NCBI GenBank assembly: GCA_965217265.1
Contig: CBDCHP010000007.1
Coordinates: 184,163 to 248,162 of the forward strand
Reading direction: 5' to 3'
Length of the DNA stretch: 64,000 nt
From: JAGRGG01 sp965217265
GTDB taxonomy: Bacteria > Pseudomonadota > Alphaproteobacteria > Geminicoccales > Geminicoccaceae
The notes under the pieces: model-generated
Told to the model about the DNA's origin: nothing
The model's input: only the letters and a program-made list of their open reading frames with translations
Database searches by the model: none
Translations under genes and position numbers: made by a program
In this document: positions 45,766 to 53,900 of the stretch, piece after piece
Layout of the letters: each line of letters begins with the position of its first letter
Position numbering within the stretch: position 1 is the first letter of the stretch

Positions 45766-47091
45766 TCACGATCGGTCTAGCCGATCCTGGCCGATCGCCG
45801 CCGCGTGCGCCTCGAAACCCTCGTAGACCGCGAGCCGCCGCGCCGGGTCGGCGAGTTCGCGGTAGGCGGCGTCGCTCGTGACGTGCGCAATCGATGTCCG
45901 CTTCATGAAGTCGAAGACTGACAAGGGGCCGTGCGTCCGCGCCTGCCCGCCGGTCGGCAGGACGCAGTTCGGGCCGATGACGAAGTTGCCCAGAGTGATC
46001 GGCGTCCTGGCGCCCAGCAGGATCTCGCCCGCGTGTTCGAGCCAGGGCAGATGCGCGAGCGGCTCGGCGCTCAACACTTCGAGGTGCTCGGGCGCGTAGT
46101 CGTTGATGAAGGCGTAGGCCGCGTCGAGGTCGGGGACCAGCACGATCCCGCCGCGCGGGCCGCAGAGCACGCCTTCGACGTAGCCGCGGCGCGTCTCGCC
46201 CAACGCGGCCCATAAACGCGGCAGGCGTTCCGCGACGGCCTCGGCCAGCGCCCGGTCGATCGTGACGAGGAAGGCCGACGAGTCCGGCCCGTGCTCGGCC
46301 TCGATCATCAGGTCCGCGGCGGCGAGGTGCCGGTCGGTGCCTGCGTCGGCGAAGATGATCGCCTCGCTCGGCCCCGCCGGCGTGCCGGTGTCGATCGCGT
46401 CGGCGACGAGCCGCTTGGCGGCGACGTACCAGGGACTGCCGGGGCCGACGATCTTGGCGAGCTTGGGCACGCTCATCGTGCCGTAGGCCGCCGCCGCGAC
46501 CGCAGTGGCGCCGCCCGCCTTGACCACCCGCTCGATGCCGAGCTGCTTGGCGACGTAGAGCGTTGCGGCGTCGGCGGTGCCATTCGGCGTCGGCGGGGTG
46601 AAGACGACGATCTTAGACACCCCCGCCACCACGGCCGGCACCATCGTCATCATCGCGACCGAGGGAAAGGCGCCCTTGCCGCGCGGCACGTAGCAGCCGA
46701 CCGATGGGATCGGCGCGATCCGATCGCCCGCCATCACCCCGGGCCGTACTTCGGTGAACCACATCGCCTCGGGCTTCTGTGCTTCATGAAAGCGGCGGAT
46801 GTTGTCGATGGCGAAGTGAATCGCACCCTTGACGCCCTCGTCGAGCCCGTCGCCGGCGCGCGCGAACTCTTCCTTCGTGGCGAGGATGGCCGACGGGTCC
46901 AAGTCGGCCCCGTCGAGTTCCTTGGCAAAGCGGACCAGGGCGTCGTCGCCCCCCTCGCGCACGGCGCCCACGATCGGGCGGACCTTATCGACGAAGGCGT
47001 CGAGGTCGGCCTCGCTGCGGCGAAGAAGCGCCGCGCGGCGCTTTGCGCTCAAGGTGGAGAGGTCGAAGAAGGAGACGGCTGGCATGGGCAC
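45766..47091 (-). CDS. Histidinol-dehydrogenase-like NAD-dependent dehydrogenase, probably catabolic
   Basis: A 441-residue HisD-fold protein. The catalytic pair E335/H336 (APEHLE) and PAGPSE are kept. Compared with E. coli HisD zinc and substrate positions: Q259 is E264, H262 is H267, D360 is N369, H367 is C376 (GPNCVLPT instead of GPNHVLPT) and H419 is H429. These changes suggest it does not make histidine. HisD homologues include sulfopropanediol dehydrogenase HpsN. It is the last gene of an operon with an SDR and an ABC importer, which fits oxidation of an imported small polyol, amino alcohol or sulfonate. The substrate is unknown. An alternative start at the second Met (MPAVSF) is possible. 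Confidence 0.82.
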   Translation of the reverse strand: MPMPAVSFFDLSTLSAKRRAALLRRSEADLDAFVDKVRPIVGAVREGGDDALVRFAKELDGADLDPSAILATKEEFARAGDGLDEGVKGAIHFAIDNIRRFHEAQKPEAMWFTEVRPGVMAGDRIAPIPSVGCYVPRGKGAFPSVAMMTMVPAVVAGVSKIVVFTPPTPNGTADAATLYVAKQLGIERVVKAGGATAVAAAAYGTMSVPKLAKIVGPGSPWYVAAKRLVADAIDTGTPAGPSEAIIFADAGTDRHLAAADLMIEAEHGPDSSAFLVTIDRALAEAVAERLPRLWAALGETRRGYVEGVLCGPRGGIVLVPDLDAAYAFINDYAPEHLEVLSAEPLAHLPWLEHAGEILLGARTPITLGNFVIGPNCVLPTGGQARTHGPLSVFDFMKRTSIAHVTSDAAYRELADPARRLAVYEGFEAHAAAIGQDRLDRS

Positions 47092-47892
47092 TCACTTGGC
47101 GCGGAGGAACACGTCGAGGCCGACGGCGCGATCGAGCAGCCAGATCGCGGCGGCGGCGATGAGGATGTAGACGACTGAGATCGCGGCGAGGTCGGGGGTG
47201 ATGACACTACGGATCTGGTTGTAGATCTGGACGGGCATGGTGACGGTCCGGGCGTCGACCAGCATCAGGCTGACGATGAACTCGTTGAACGCCAGGATGA
47301 ACATGATGAGCGCCCCGGTGATGATGCCGGGCATCAAGGCCGGCAGGGTCACGGTGGCGAAGACGACGGCGGGCCGGGCGCCCAAGGAGGCGGCGGCGGC
47401 CTCCAGGTCCGGGTCGAGACCCTCGACCGAGGCGGTGACGGCCCAGATCACGAAGGGCAGGTTGATGGCGCACGCGGCGAAGCCGACCGGCCAGAGGCTG
47501 CCCAAGAGCCGCAACTCGCCGAAGACGAGCATCAGCCCGAGGCCCGAGACGATCAGCGGCACGGTGAACGGCAAGAGGAGGTAGACCTGGATCAGCGCCC
47601 GGCCGCGCGGGCGGTAACGGGCCAGCGCCAGCGCCGCCAGCGTCCCGGCCGGCACGGCGAGCGCCGTCGCGATCAGCGCCACGTAGAGCGAGCGGCCGAA
47701 CGCGCGGCGGATGTCGGAGTCCTCGACCAGGGCCGCGTACCAGCGCAGGGAAAGGCCCTCCGGCGGAAAGGCGACGATGTTGCCGGCCGTGAACGAGACG
47801 GCGAGCACGACGAGCGTGGGCGCCGCCAAGAAGACGAGGGTCAGGACGACGATCGTCCACAACGTCACCCGCTTGGATATGGGGCCGGTCAC
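47092..47892 (-). CDS. ABC transporter permease (PotC-like)
   Basis: A 266-residue inner-membrane permease with about six TM segments. The coupling loop is EAAAASLGARPAVVFATVTL near residue 170. The start is GTG 47892, overlapping the stop of the upstream permease (GTGA). It ends one base before the HisD-like gene begins on the same strand, so the genes are tightly coupled. The family imports polyamines, opines and other small solutes. Confidence 0.86.
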   Translation of the reverse strand: MTGPISKRVTLWTIVVLTLVFLAAPTLVVLAVSFTAGNIVAFPPEGLSLRWYAALVEDSDIRRAFGRSLYVALIATALAVPAGTLAALALARYRPRGRALIQVYLLLPFTVPLIVSGLGLMLVFGELRLLGSLWPVGFAACAINLPFVIWAVTASVEGLDPDLEAAAASLGARPAVVFATVTLPALMPGIITGALIMFILAFNEFIVSLMLVDARTVTMPVQIYNQIRSVITPDLAAISVVYILIAAAAIWLLDRAVGLDVFLRAK

Positions 47893-48737
47893 GCGGGCCG
47901 TCCCCGGCCGGCGGCACCGCCGAACAGCCACAGCAAGACGGCGACGGCGGCGCTGCCGAGCGCGATCAGGGCGACCGCGAGCGCCGAGCCGAGGCCGGCG
48001 TCGGAGACGGCGAAGAAGCCGTCGTAGACCGCGTTGGCGGCGAAGTCGTTCTTGCCGCCGCCCAAGATCTCCGGCATGGCGAAGTCGGTCAGCGTGATGG
48101 TGAACACGGTGATGCCGGCAGCGACGAGGCCGGGCCTCGCCATCGGCAGGGTGACGGTCAACAGCGCCACCGGCCAGGAGGCGCCGAGCGAGGCCGCCGC
48201 CATCTCGTTCTCCTCGGGCACCGCGACCAGCGCCGGCGCCAGCAGCAGGATCGCGAACGGCAGCATGTACTGGACCAAGCCGACCAGCACCGCGCCGTAG
48301 CGGTAGATCATCCGGTACGGCCCGAGCCCGACCAGCGCCAGCGCCTCGTTGACGAGCCCCTGGTTGCCCAGCACGATCAGCCAGCCGTAGGCGCGCACGA
48401 CCTGCCCGATGAAGAACGGCAGGAACAAAAAGACCAGCAACAGCTTGCGCAGGCTGGGGCTTTCTGTCCTCACCATCACGTAGGCGTAGGGCACGGCGAG
48501 CGCCAAGCAGGCGACGGTCACGATCAGCGCCGCCACGAGGCTGCGCCAGAAGATAATCAGGTAGACCGGGCGCTCCAGGAGAAGCCGGTAGTTGGCGAGC
48601 GACCAGTCCAGGGCTGGCAGGAAGGTCGCCCGGTCCAACTCGCGAAATGACGCATCGACGACGTAGCCGAGCCCCAACACCAGGACGCCGACCACGGTGA
48701 AGGCGGGGATGAGGTAGAGGTAGGGGGTGGATTTCAT
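47889..48737 (-). CDS. ABC transporter permease (PotB-like)
   Basis: A 282-residue permease with six TM segments. FLPFFIGQVVRAYGWLIVLG near residue 103 is the PotB/YdcU signature and EMAAASLGASWPVALLTVTL near 182 is the EAA coupling loop. It partners the PotC-like protein. A 32-bp gap with a perfect palindrome separates it from the binding-protein gene. Confidence 0.87.
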   Translation of the reverse strand: MKSTPYLYLIPAFTVVGVLVLGLGYVVDASFRELDRATFLPALDWSLANYRLLLERPVYLIIFWRSLVAALIVTVACLALAVPYAYVMVRTESPSLRKLLLVFLFLPFFIGQVVRAYGWLIVLGNQGLVNEALALVGLGPYRMIYRYGAVLVGLVQYMLPFAILLLAPALVAVPEENEMAAASLGASWPVALLTVTLPMARPGLVAAGITVFTITLTDFAMPEILGGGKNDFAANAVYDGFFAVSDAGLGSALAVALIALGSAAVAVLLWLFGGAAGRGRPA

Positions 48738-48745
48738 AAGAATTT

Positions 48746-48767
48746 ACGCTTGCGCGTGCGCAAGCGT
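48746..48767. other. 22-bp perfect palindrome between binding-protein and permease genes
   Basis: ACGCTTGCGC and its reverse complement GCGCAAGCGT are separated by two bases. The outer bases resemble the tip of the dispersed repeat (GCGCAAGCGT as in copy 2). In the transcript the tight loop would need some open pairs. Such hairpins after the binding-protein gene often raise its mRNA level relative to permeases. Confidence 0.6.
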
Positions 48768-48769
48768 TC

Positions 48770-49852
48770 TCACGCCTGCATGATCTCGTTGAACTTGGCG
48801 AACCACTCGCTCTCGTGCTCGACCAGGATCGGGGTCGGCACCGAGAGCAGCCGGGCGTAGTCTTCGGGCGTGGTCGGGTAGGCGGGATCGCCGACCAAGT
48901 CCTCGGGCGGCTTGACGGCCGGGTTGACGGCGGGCAGGCCGAGCTTGGAGCACCAGGCCTGCTGCGCCTCGGCCGAGAGGGCGTGATTGACGTACTGCAT
49001 CGCCCAGTAGCGCTCGTTCTCGGGCAGGCCCTTAGGGACCAGCATAGCGTCGGTGTCGACCTTGGCGCCCTCCTTCGGCACGGTCCAGGAGACCGGCACG
49101 CCGTTCTCTTTCGCCTCGCGGGCGTTGGAGAGGATGGTGCAGGCGAGGTCGATCTCGCCTTGCTGGAACCAGTTGGTGAAGTCGGGGTCCTCGCCGAGCA
49201 GCGGCTGCTGCGCCTTCACTTCGCGGATGAAGTCCCAACACGGCGTCATGTCGTCCGGGATCATCGCCAGCGTGCCGCCGCCGGCGATCTGGGCGGGGGG
49301 CTGAAAGCCGATGCCGTCGTCGTAGAGGGCGACCCGGTTCTTGAACTTGGGCTCCAGCATGATCCGCCAACTGTCGGGCGGGCCGTTCGGGAACGCCTCG
49401 TCGCGGTATGCCAGCACGTAGGTGTAGGCGTAGGTGTTGACGAGCGGGTAGCCCTCCAGCCCGACGGGCTTGGCGGCGTCGAGCAGGCCCTTCAAGTTCG
49501 CCAACTCCGACAGGTCCTCGGTGGTGCCGCGGAGCGCCGACTTGGTGGCGTTGGTCGAGGTGGTCCAGTTGACGTGGAGGGGCGGCACTCGTCCTTGCGC
49601 CGCGGCGGCCCAGAGCTTGGGCTGGATCTCGTTGTCCTCGGTCAGGTCGTGCCGCACCGCGATGCCGGTCCTCTCGGTGAACGGCTTCGACACCCCTTCG
49701 TTCAAGGCGTCGACCCAGACCCCGCCCCAGGCGCGGACGATGATCTCCTCGGGCTTGTCCGGTTCCTGCGCCAGCGCCCGGCGCGAGACGAGCGGCAGCG
49801 AGGCGGCGAGGCCCAGCACGCGGCGCCGGGGCAGGTAGAACGGCGTCTTCAT
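48770..49852 (-). CDS. ABC transporter substrate-binding protein (PotD/type 2 periplasmic family)
   Basis: A 360-residue secreted binding protein. The N-terminus has RRRVLGLAASLPLVSRRALA, a twin-arginine-like signal. The mature part (EEIIVRAWGGVWVDALNEGV, TYAYTYVLAYRDEAFPN, DFTNWFQQGEIDLACTI, AMLVPKGLPENERYWAMQYV) fits spermidine/putrescine-type binding proteins of unknown ligand. ATG 49852 follows AGGAG. Confidence 0.85.
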   Translation of the reverse strand: MKTPFYLPRRRVLGLAASLPLVSRRALAQEPDKPEEIIVRAWGGVWVDALNEGVSKPFTERTGIAVRHDLTEDNEIQPKLWAAAAQGRVPPLHVNWTTSTNATKSALRGTTEDLSELANLKGLLDAAKPVGLEGYPLVNTYAYTYVLAYRDEAFPNGPPDSWRIMLEPKFKNRVALYDDGIGFQPPAQIAGGGTLAMIPDDMTPCWDFIREVKAQQPLLGEDPDFTNWFQQGEIDLACTILSNAREAKENGVPVSWTVPKEGAKVDTDAMLVPKGLPENERYWAMQYVNHALSAEAQQAWCSKLGLPAVNPAVKPPEDLVGDPAYPTTPEDYARLLSVPTPILVEHESEWFAKFNEIMQA

Positions 49853-49870
49853 CAAGCTTCTCCTACGTTC

Positions 49871-50947
49871 TTATCGTTGAGCGTCATCGGCCGGGAACAG
49901 GACGAAGTGCTCGGGCGCCCAGGCGATCCGCACCGCCTCGCCGACCCGTCTTGCGGGGGCGCCGGCGGGCTCCAGCACCCGAAGCGTGACGCCGTCAGGA
50001 ATACCGGCGCCGGCGAGCCTGCCAAGCAGATTCGTCCGCTCGCCCTCGAAGATCACGTCGGTCAACGTGAGCGGGTGGCCGTCGGCGCCGTCGGGCAGGA
50101 CGCGGATCGCCTCGGCGCGCAAGGCCCCCACGGCGGGCGCGCCGTCGGACAAGGGCGCGCCCGCGGGGCGGCCGGCGAGTGCTTGACCCTCGACGAGGAG
50201 GCCCCTCCCGCCGCCGTGCGCGCAACCTCGGATCAGGTTGGTCGAGCCCAGGAACCCGGCGACGAAAGGGTTGGCCGGTCGGGCGTAGACCTCGCGCGGG
50301 GGCCCCGCCTGCTGCACGCGGCCGGCCGCCATCACGAGGACGCGGTCGGACATCACCAGCGCCTCGCGCTGGTCGTGCGTCACGTTGATGGTGGTGACGC
50401 CGAGTTCGCGCTGCACGCGGCGAAATTCGAGCTGCATCTCCTCGCGCAGCTTGACGTCGAGCGAGGCCAGCGGCTCGTCGAGCAGCAGCAATTCCGGCTC
50501 GTAGACCAGCGCCCGGGCGATGGCGACGCGCTGCTGCTGCCCGCCCGACAGCTCGTGGATGCGGCGCCCGCCGAAGCCGTCGAGGCGCACCAAGCCGAGC
50601 ACGGCCGCGACCCGCCCCGGCACCTCCGCCTTGGGATAGCCGCGCCGCCGCAGCGGGTAGGCGACGTTGCCCTCGACGCTCAAGTGCGGGAACAAGGCGA
50701 GGCGCTGGAAGACGATTCCGACCTTGCGCTTGTGGACCGGCAGCTTGGCGATCGAGCGCCCACCCACCCGGATCTCGCCTTGATCCGGGGCGATGAAGCC
50801 GGCGATCAGCCGCAGCAGCGTGGTCTTGCCGCAGCCCGACGGGCCCAGGATCGTCAGGAACGCTCCGGCGGCGAGGTCGAAGCCGACGTCGGCGACCGCG
50901 GACGTCGCGCCGAAGCGCTTGGTGACGCCCTCGACCTCGATCATCAT
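49871..50947 (-). CDS. ABC transporter ATP-binding protein (PotA-like)
   Basis: 358 residues. Walker A GPSGCGKTT is near residue 36, the Q loop FQRLALFPHLSV near 82, the signature LSGGQQQRVAIARAL near 133, Walker B LLLLDEPLASLD near 155 and the H switch VTHDQREAL near 190. The C-terminal TOBE-like domain starts near 280. The start is the first of two ATGs (50947), eight bases after the SDR stop. Confidence 0.9.
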   Translation of the reverse strand: MMIEVEGVTKRFGATSAVADVGFDLAAGAFLTILGPSGCGKTTLLRLIAGFIAPDQGEIRVGGRSIAKLPVHKRKVGIVFQRLALFPHLSVEGNVAYPLRRRGYPKAEVPGRVAAVLGLVRLDGFGGRRIHELSGGQQQRVAIARALVYEPELLLLDEPLASLDVKLREEMQLEFRRVQRELGVTTINVTHDQREALVMSDRVLVMAAGRVQQAGPPREVYARPANPFVAGFLGSTNLIRGCAHGGGRGLLVEGQALAGRPAGAPLSDGAPAVGALRAEAIRVLPDGADGHPLTLTDVIFEGERTNLLGRLAGAGIPDGVTLRVLEPAGAPARRVGEAVRIAWAPEHFVLFPADDAQR

Positions 50948-50955
50948 TCGAGCGC

Positions 50956-51723
50956 TCAAAGGGCCGCCATGTAGCCGCCGTCGACGAACAGGCACTGCCC
51001 GGTGAGGTAGCGGGCGGCGCCTGAGCACAAGAACACGGCCGGGCCGGCGAGGTCGTCGAGGTCGCCGAAGCGCGTCAACGGGATCGCGGCCCGCATCCGC
51101 TCGGCCCACGCGTCGTCTTGGTAGAACGCTTCGGTCATCGCGGTGCGAAAGTAGCCAGGCGCGATGGCGTTGACCCGGACCCCCCGCCCGGCCCACTCGG
51201 TCGCGAGCGCGCGGGTGATGCCCAAGACCCCCGACTTCGAGGCGCCGTAGGGAACGGCGCCGGCCACGCCGACCGCCGAGGTCAAGGAGGCGAGGTTGAG
51301 GATGGCGCCGCCCTCCGTCATCCGCGCCGCCGCCGCCTGGGCGCAGAAGAAGGCGCCTTTGAGGTTGGTGTCGAGGATCGCGTCCCAGACGGTCTCATCG
51401 ACCTCGGATGAGGGCGTCAGGCGCTCGACGCCGGCGTTGTTGATCAGGATGTCGAGCCCGCCCAAGCCCTCGACCGCCCCCGCCACGACCGCCCGGCACG
51501 CCTCGACTTGCGCCACGTCGCCCGCGACCGGCACGGCCTTGCGCCCAAGCGCCCGGATCGCTTCCATCGTCTCGCCGAGCGCCGCTTCGCCCCGCGCGTT
51601 GACGGCGACGTCGGCGCCGGCCTCCGCCAGGGCGACGGCGAGGCGCCGCCCGATGCCCCGGCCCGCACCCGTGACCAGCGCCTTGCGGCCGCGGAGCGCG
51701 AACGTGTCGAGCAGGTTCCCCAT
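50956..51723 (-). CDS. Short-chain dehydrogenase/reductase
   Basis: A 255-residue classical SDR. The NAD(P) loop is TGAGRGIG near residue 18, NNAGVERL near 94, and the catalytic Ser-Tyr-Lys are in NLASLTSAVGVAGAVPYGAS followed by KSG (Ser near 142, YxxxK near 155). The C-terminus GQCLFVDGGYMAAL is typical. ATG 51723 gives the normal length. As the first gene of the operon with the HisD-like enzyme, it probably oxidises the same imported compound or its product. Confidence 0.87.
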   Translation of the reverse strand: MGNLLDTFALRGRKALVTGAGRGIGRRLAVALAEAGADVAVNARGEAALGETMEAIRALGRKAVPVAGDVAQVEACRAVVAGAVEGLGGLDILINNAGVERLTPSSEVDETVWDAILDTNLKGAFFCAQAAAARMTEGGAILNLASLTSAVGVAGAVPYGASKSGVLGITRALATEWAGRGVRVNAIAPGYFRTAMTEAFYQDDAWAERMRAAIPLTRFGDLDDLAGPAVFLCSGAARYLTGQCLFVDGGYMAAL

Positions 51724-51860
51724 CCTTGATGCTTCTCGTTGCTTGCCAAGCTTGAGGCCCAGCTTAAGGATCGCACGGCGCCGTGTCACGGCCGCCCGAT
51801 GGCCGCAACGGCCACGGCACCTATGTTGTCGGGCGCAACGAACGATAGGGGAGCATTCTC

Positions 51861-52619
51861 TTGATCAAGACCACAGCAGGTTTCGCCGCCGCGGCGGCCC
51901 TCTTCGCCGCGACGGCGGCGCACGCCGAAATCGCGACCGAGACCGTGACCTACGACGTCGACGGCCAGACTTACGAGGGCTACTTCGCCGCCAACACCGC
52001 CGTCGAGGACGCGCCGGTGGTGGTGATCGTCCACGACTGGGACGGGCTCGGCGACTACGAGAAGCGCCGCGCGGAGATGCTGGCCGAGCGCGGCTACAGC
52101 GCCTTTGCCGTCGACGTCTACGGCCAGGGCGTGCGGCCGACGACGACCGCAGATTCCCGCGCCGAGAGCGGCAAGCTCTACGAAGACCGCGAGGCGTTGC
52201 GCGCGCGGCTGGAGGCCGGGCTGGAACAGGCGCGGCAAAAGGCGGGCGAGAACGCCAAGCTCGGCGCGATCGGCTACTGCTTTGGCGGGGCCGCCGTCCT
52301 GGAGATGGCCCGCGCCGGGATGCAAGCCGACGGCTTCGTCACCTTCCACGCCGGTTTGCAGACGCCCGAGGGCCAGGACTACAGCCAGGCTTCGGCCCCG
52401 CTCCTGATCCAGCAGGGCTCGGCCGACCCGGTGGCGCCGATGGATCAGGTGGCGGCCCTGGCGCAGGAGCTGAACGATGCCGGTGCCGCCTACGACATGG
52501 CGATCTACGGCGGTGCCGAGCATTCCTTCACCGTCTGGGACAGCGACGACTACCTGCCCGACGCCGACGTGCAGTCCTGGGACGCGATGCTGACGTTCTT
52601 CGACGCGCGGCTGAAGTAG
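51861..52619 (+). CDS. Secreted dienelactone hydrolase family protein
   Basis: 252 residues with a signal peptide (about 1-22, ending AHAE). It is an alpha/beta hydrolase with the dienelactone hydrolase triad: Cys in GYCFGGAAVLEMA near residue 139, Asp in GSADPVAPMDQ near 193 and His in GGAEHSFTVWDS near 222. The early VVIVHDWDGLGDYEKRRAEM is also typical. Export is less common for this family. The substrate is unknown. The start is TTG 51861 behind GGGGAG. Confidence 0.86.
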   Translation: MIKTTAGFAAAAALFAATAAHAEIATETVTYDVDGQTYEGYFAANTAVEDAPVVVIVHDWDGLGDYEKRRAEMLAERGYSAFAVDVYGQGVRPTTTADSRAESGKLYEDREALRARLEAGLEQARQKAGENAKLGAIGYCFGGAAVLEMARAGMQADGFVTFHAGLQTPEGQDYSQASAPLLIQQGSADPVAPMDQVAALAQELNDAGAAYDMAIYGGAEHSFTVWDSDDYLPDADVQSWDAMLTFFDARLK

Positions 52620-52628
52620 GCCGGCCTT

Positions 52629-52659
52629 CCGGACCGGCTGGGAGACTCCGTCGGTCCGG
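52629..52659 (+). terminator. Hairpin terminator after the dienelactone hydrolase gene
   Basis: CCGGACCG (52629-52636) pairs with CGGTCCGG (52652-52659) around a 15-base loop, ten bases past the stop and followed by GCGTTCCTTT. Confidence 0.6.
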
Positions 52660-52703
52660 CGCGTTCCTTTGATTGAAGCCAAACTCTCGGCCGGAAAGTC
52701 CAT

Positions 52704-53600
52704 ATGCCACCTTCTCAGTGCGGCACCCGTCGCTTCGTCCTGCCCGCGGCCGTGGCCTGTGCCCTCCTCGGCGCCGACGCCGCGGCCCAGGACGTCGAGG
52801 AGGGCGACGTGCCGCCGGTGGAAACCCGGACCCAACCCTTGTGGGAGGTCGGGATCGGCGGCGGCGCGCTCTTAGAGGCGGACTACCCCGCCGCCGGCGC
52901 GTACGGGCCCAACGGCTTGGCGCTGCCCTACGTCATCTACCGCGGCGACGTCTTTCGCGTCGGGGGCGGCAGCGTGGCCCGCGCGGTGGCCTTGGAGACG
53001 CGGCGCTTCGAGTTCGACCTGTCGCTCAGCGCCTCGTTCGACGCCGACGACAACGACGCGCGCGACGGTATGCCCGACCTCGACTTCCTCTTCGAGGCCG
53101 GGCCGCAACTGGTCTACCACGCGGCACGCTTCGCCTACGGCGGGAGCGAGACGGGCGAGATCGACGCGAGGCTGCAGGCGCGCGCCGTCTTCTCGACCGA
53201 TTTCTCCGACCTCAACAACCGCGGCTTTCTCGTCGAGCCCGAGATCGCCTACCGCCACCGCGGCCTGCTCGGCACCGGTCTCGGCCTCGACGTCGCGCTC
53301 GGCTCCACCTTCGCGACGCGGGACCTGCACGACTACTTCTATAGCGTGGCGCCCGCCGACGCCCGTCCCGGCCGGCCCGCCTTCGACGCCGACGCCGGCT
53401 ACCTGGGCATCGAGGCGCGCGCGGGCCTGTCGATCCCGATCGTCGAGCGCCTTCGGGTCTTCCTCGTCGGCAAGCTCGGCTACTACGGCGGTGCCGCCAA
53501 CGAGGACAGCCCGCTGTTCGAGGACGAGATCAACCTCGGCGCGGGCGTCGCCTTCGTCTGGCGGATCTTCGAGAGCGAGCGACGGGTGGCGCGGGAGTAG
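52704..53600 (+). CDS. MipA/OmpV family outer-membrane protein
   Basis: 298 residues with a signal peptide (about 1-28, ending AAAQ). Features are WEVGIGGGALLEADYPAAGA near residue 47, LALPYVIYRGDVFRVGGG near 72, an acidic DADDNDARDG turn, alternating polar/hydrophobic strands, and a C-terminal GAGVAFVWRIFESER. The family forms small outer-membrane barrels linked to murein synthesis scaffolds or porin activity. The TAG stop touches repeat copy 4. Confidence 0.84.
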   Translation: MPPSQCGTRRFVLPAAVACALLGADAAAQDVEEGDVPPVETRTQPLWEVGIGGGALLEADYPAAGAYGPNGLALPYVIYRGDVFRVGGGSVARAVALETRRFEFDLSLSASFDADDNDARDGMPDLDFLFEAGPQLVYHAARFAYGGSETGEIDARLQARAVFSTDFSDLNNRGFLVEPEIAYRHRGLLGTGLGLDVALGSTFATRDLHDYFYSVAPADARPGRPAFDADAGYLGIEARAGLSIPIVERLRVFLVGKLGYYGGAANEDSPLFEDEINLGAGVAFVWRIFESERRVARE

Positions 53601-53709
53601 AACGCCGACGCGTCCGCCGCGCGGAGCTTCTTTTTTGCTTCTTGTCCGAGGCCCGCCCTCGGCGGCGCGGCCGATCTTCTGCGTTAACACTGGCAAGAGC
53701 GCGGCGTTC
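53600..53709. repeat. Dispersed inverted-repeat element, copy 4 (right arm shortened)
   Basis: About 110 bp. The left arm GAACGCCGACGCGTCCGCCG is followed by a T-rich tract. The core TTGTCCGAGGCCCGCCCTCGG and the later GCGTTAACACTGGC is nearly the reverse complement of the copy 2 core. The right arm is reduced to GCGGCGTTC. It starts at the MipA/OmpV stop. The stretch from here to 53900 contains no gene that I can support. Confidence 0.75.
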
Positions 53710-53900
53710 AACCCCGGGCAGGACTTTGCACGACTGGGCGGTGTTCGAGCCACTGGAATATTGTGCAATCTTTGATTGCGCCGCACACTCGCCGGGCGTG
53801 CGGCGGCCCGATCGCGTCGATCCAACCAGAACAAGCCGGGGCCGCCGCGGCCGACGCTTGCGTTGGAGCAAACGGGGTTTGCAGGGAAAGGAGTGGCCTC

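Noticed and set aside
45766..47091. Annotation as the histidine-biosynthesis hisD
   Set aside because: Two zinc ligands and the GPNH His are changed, and the operon is an importer plus SDR with no his genes.
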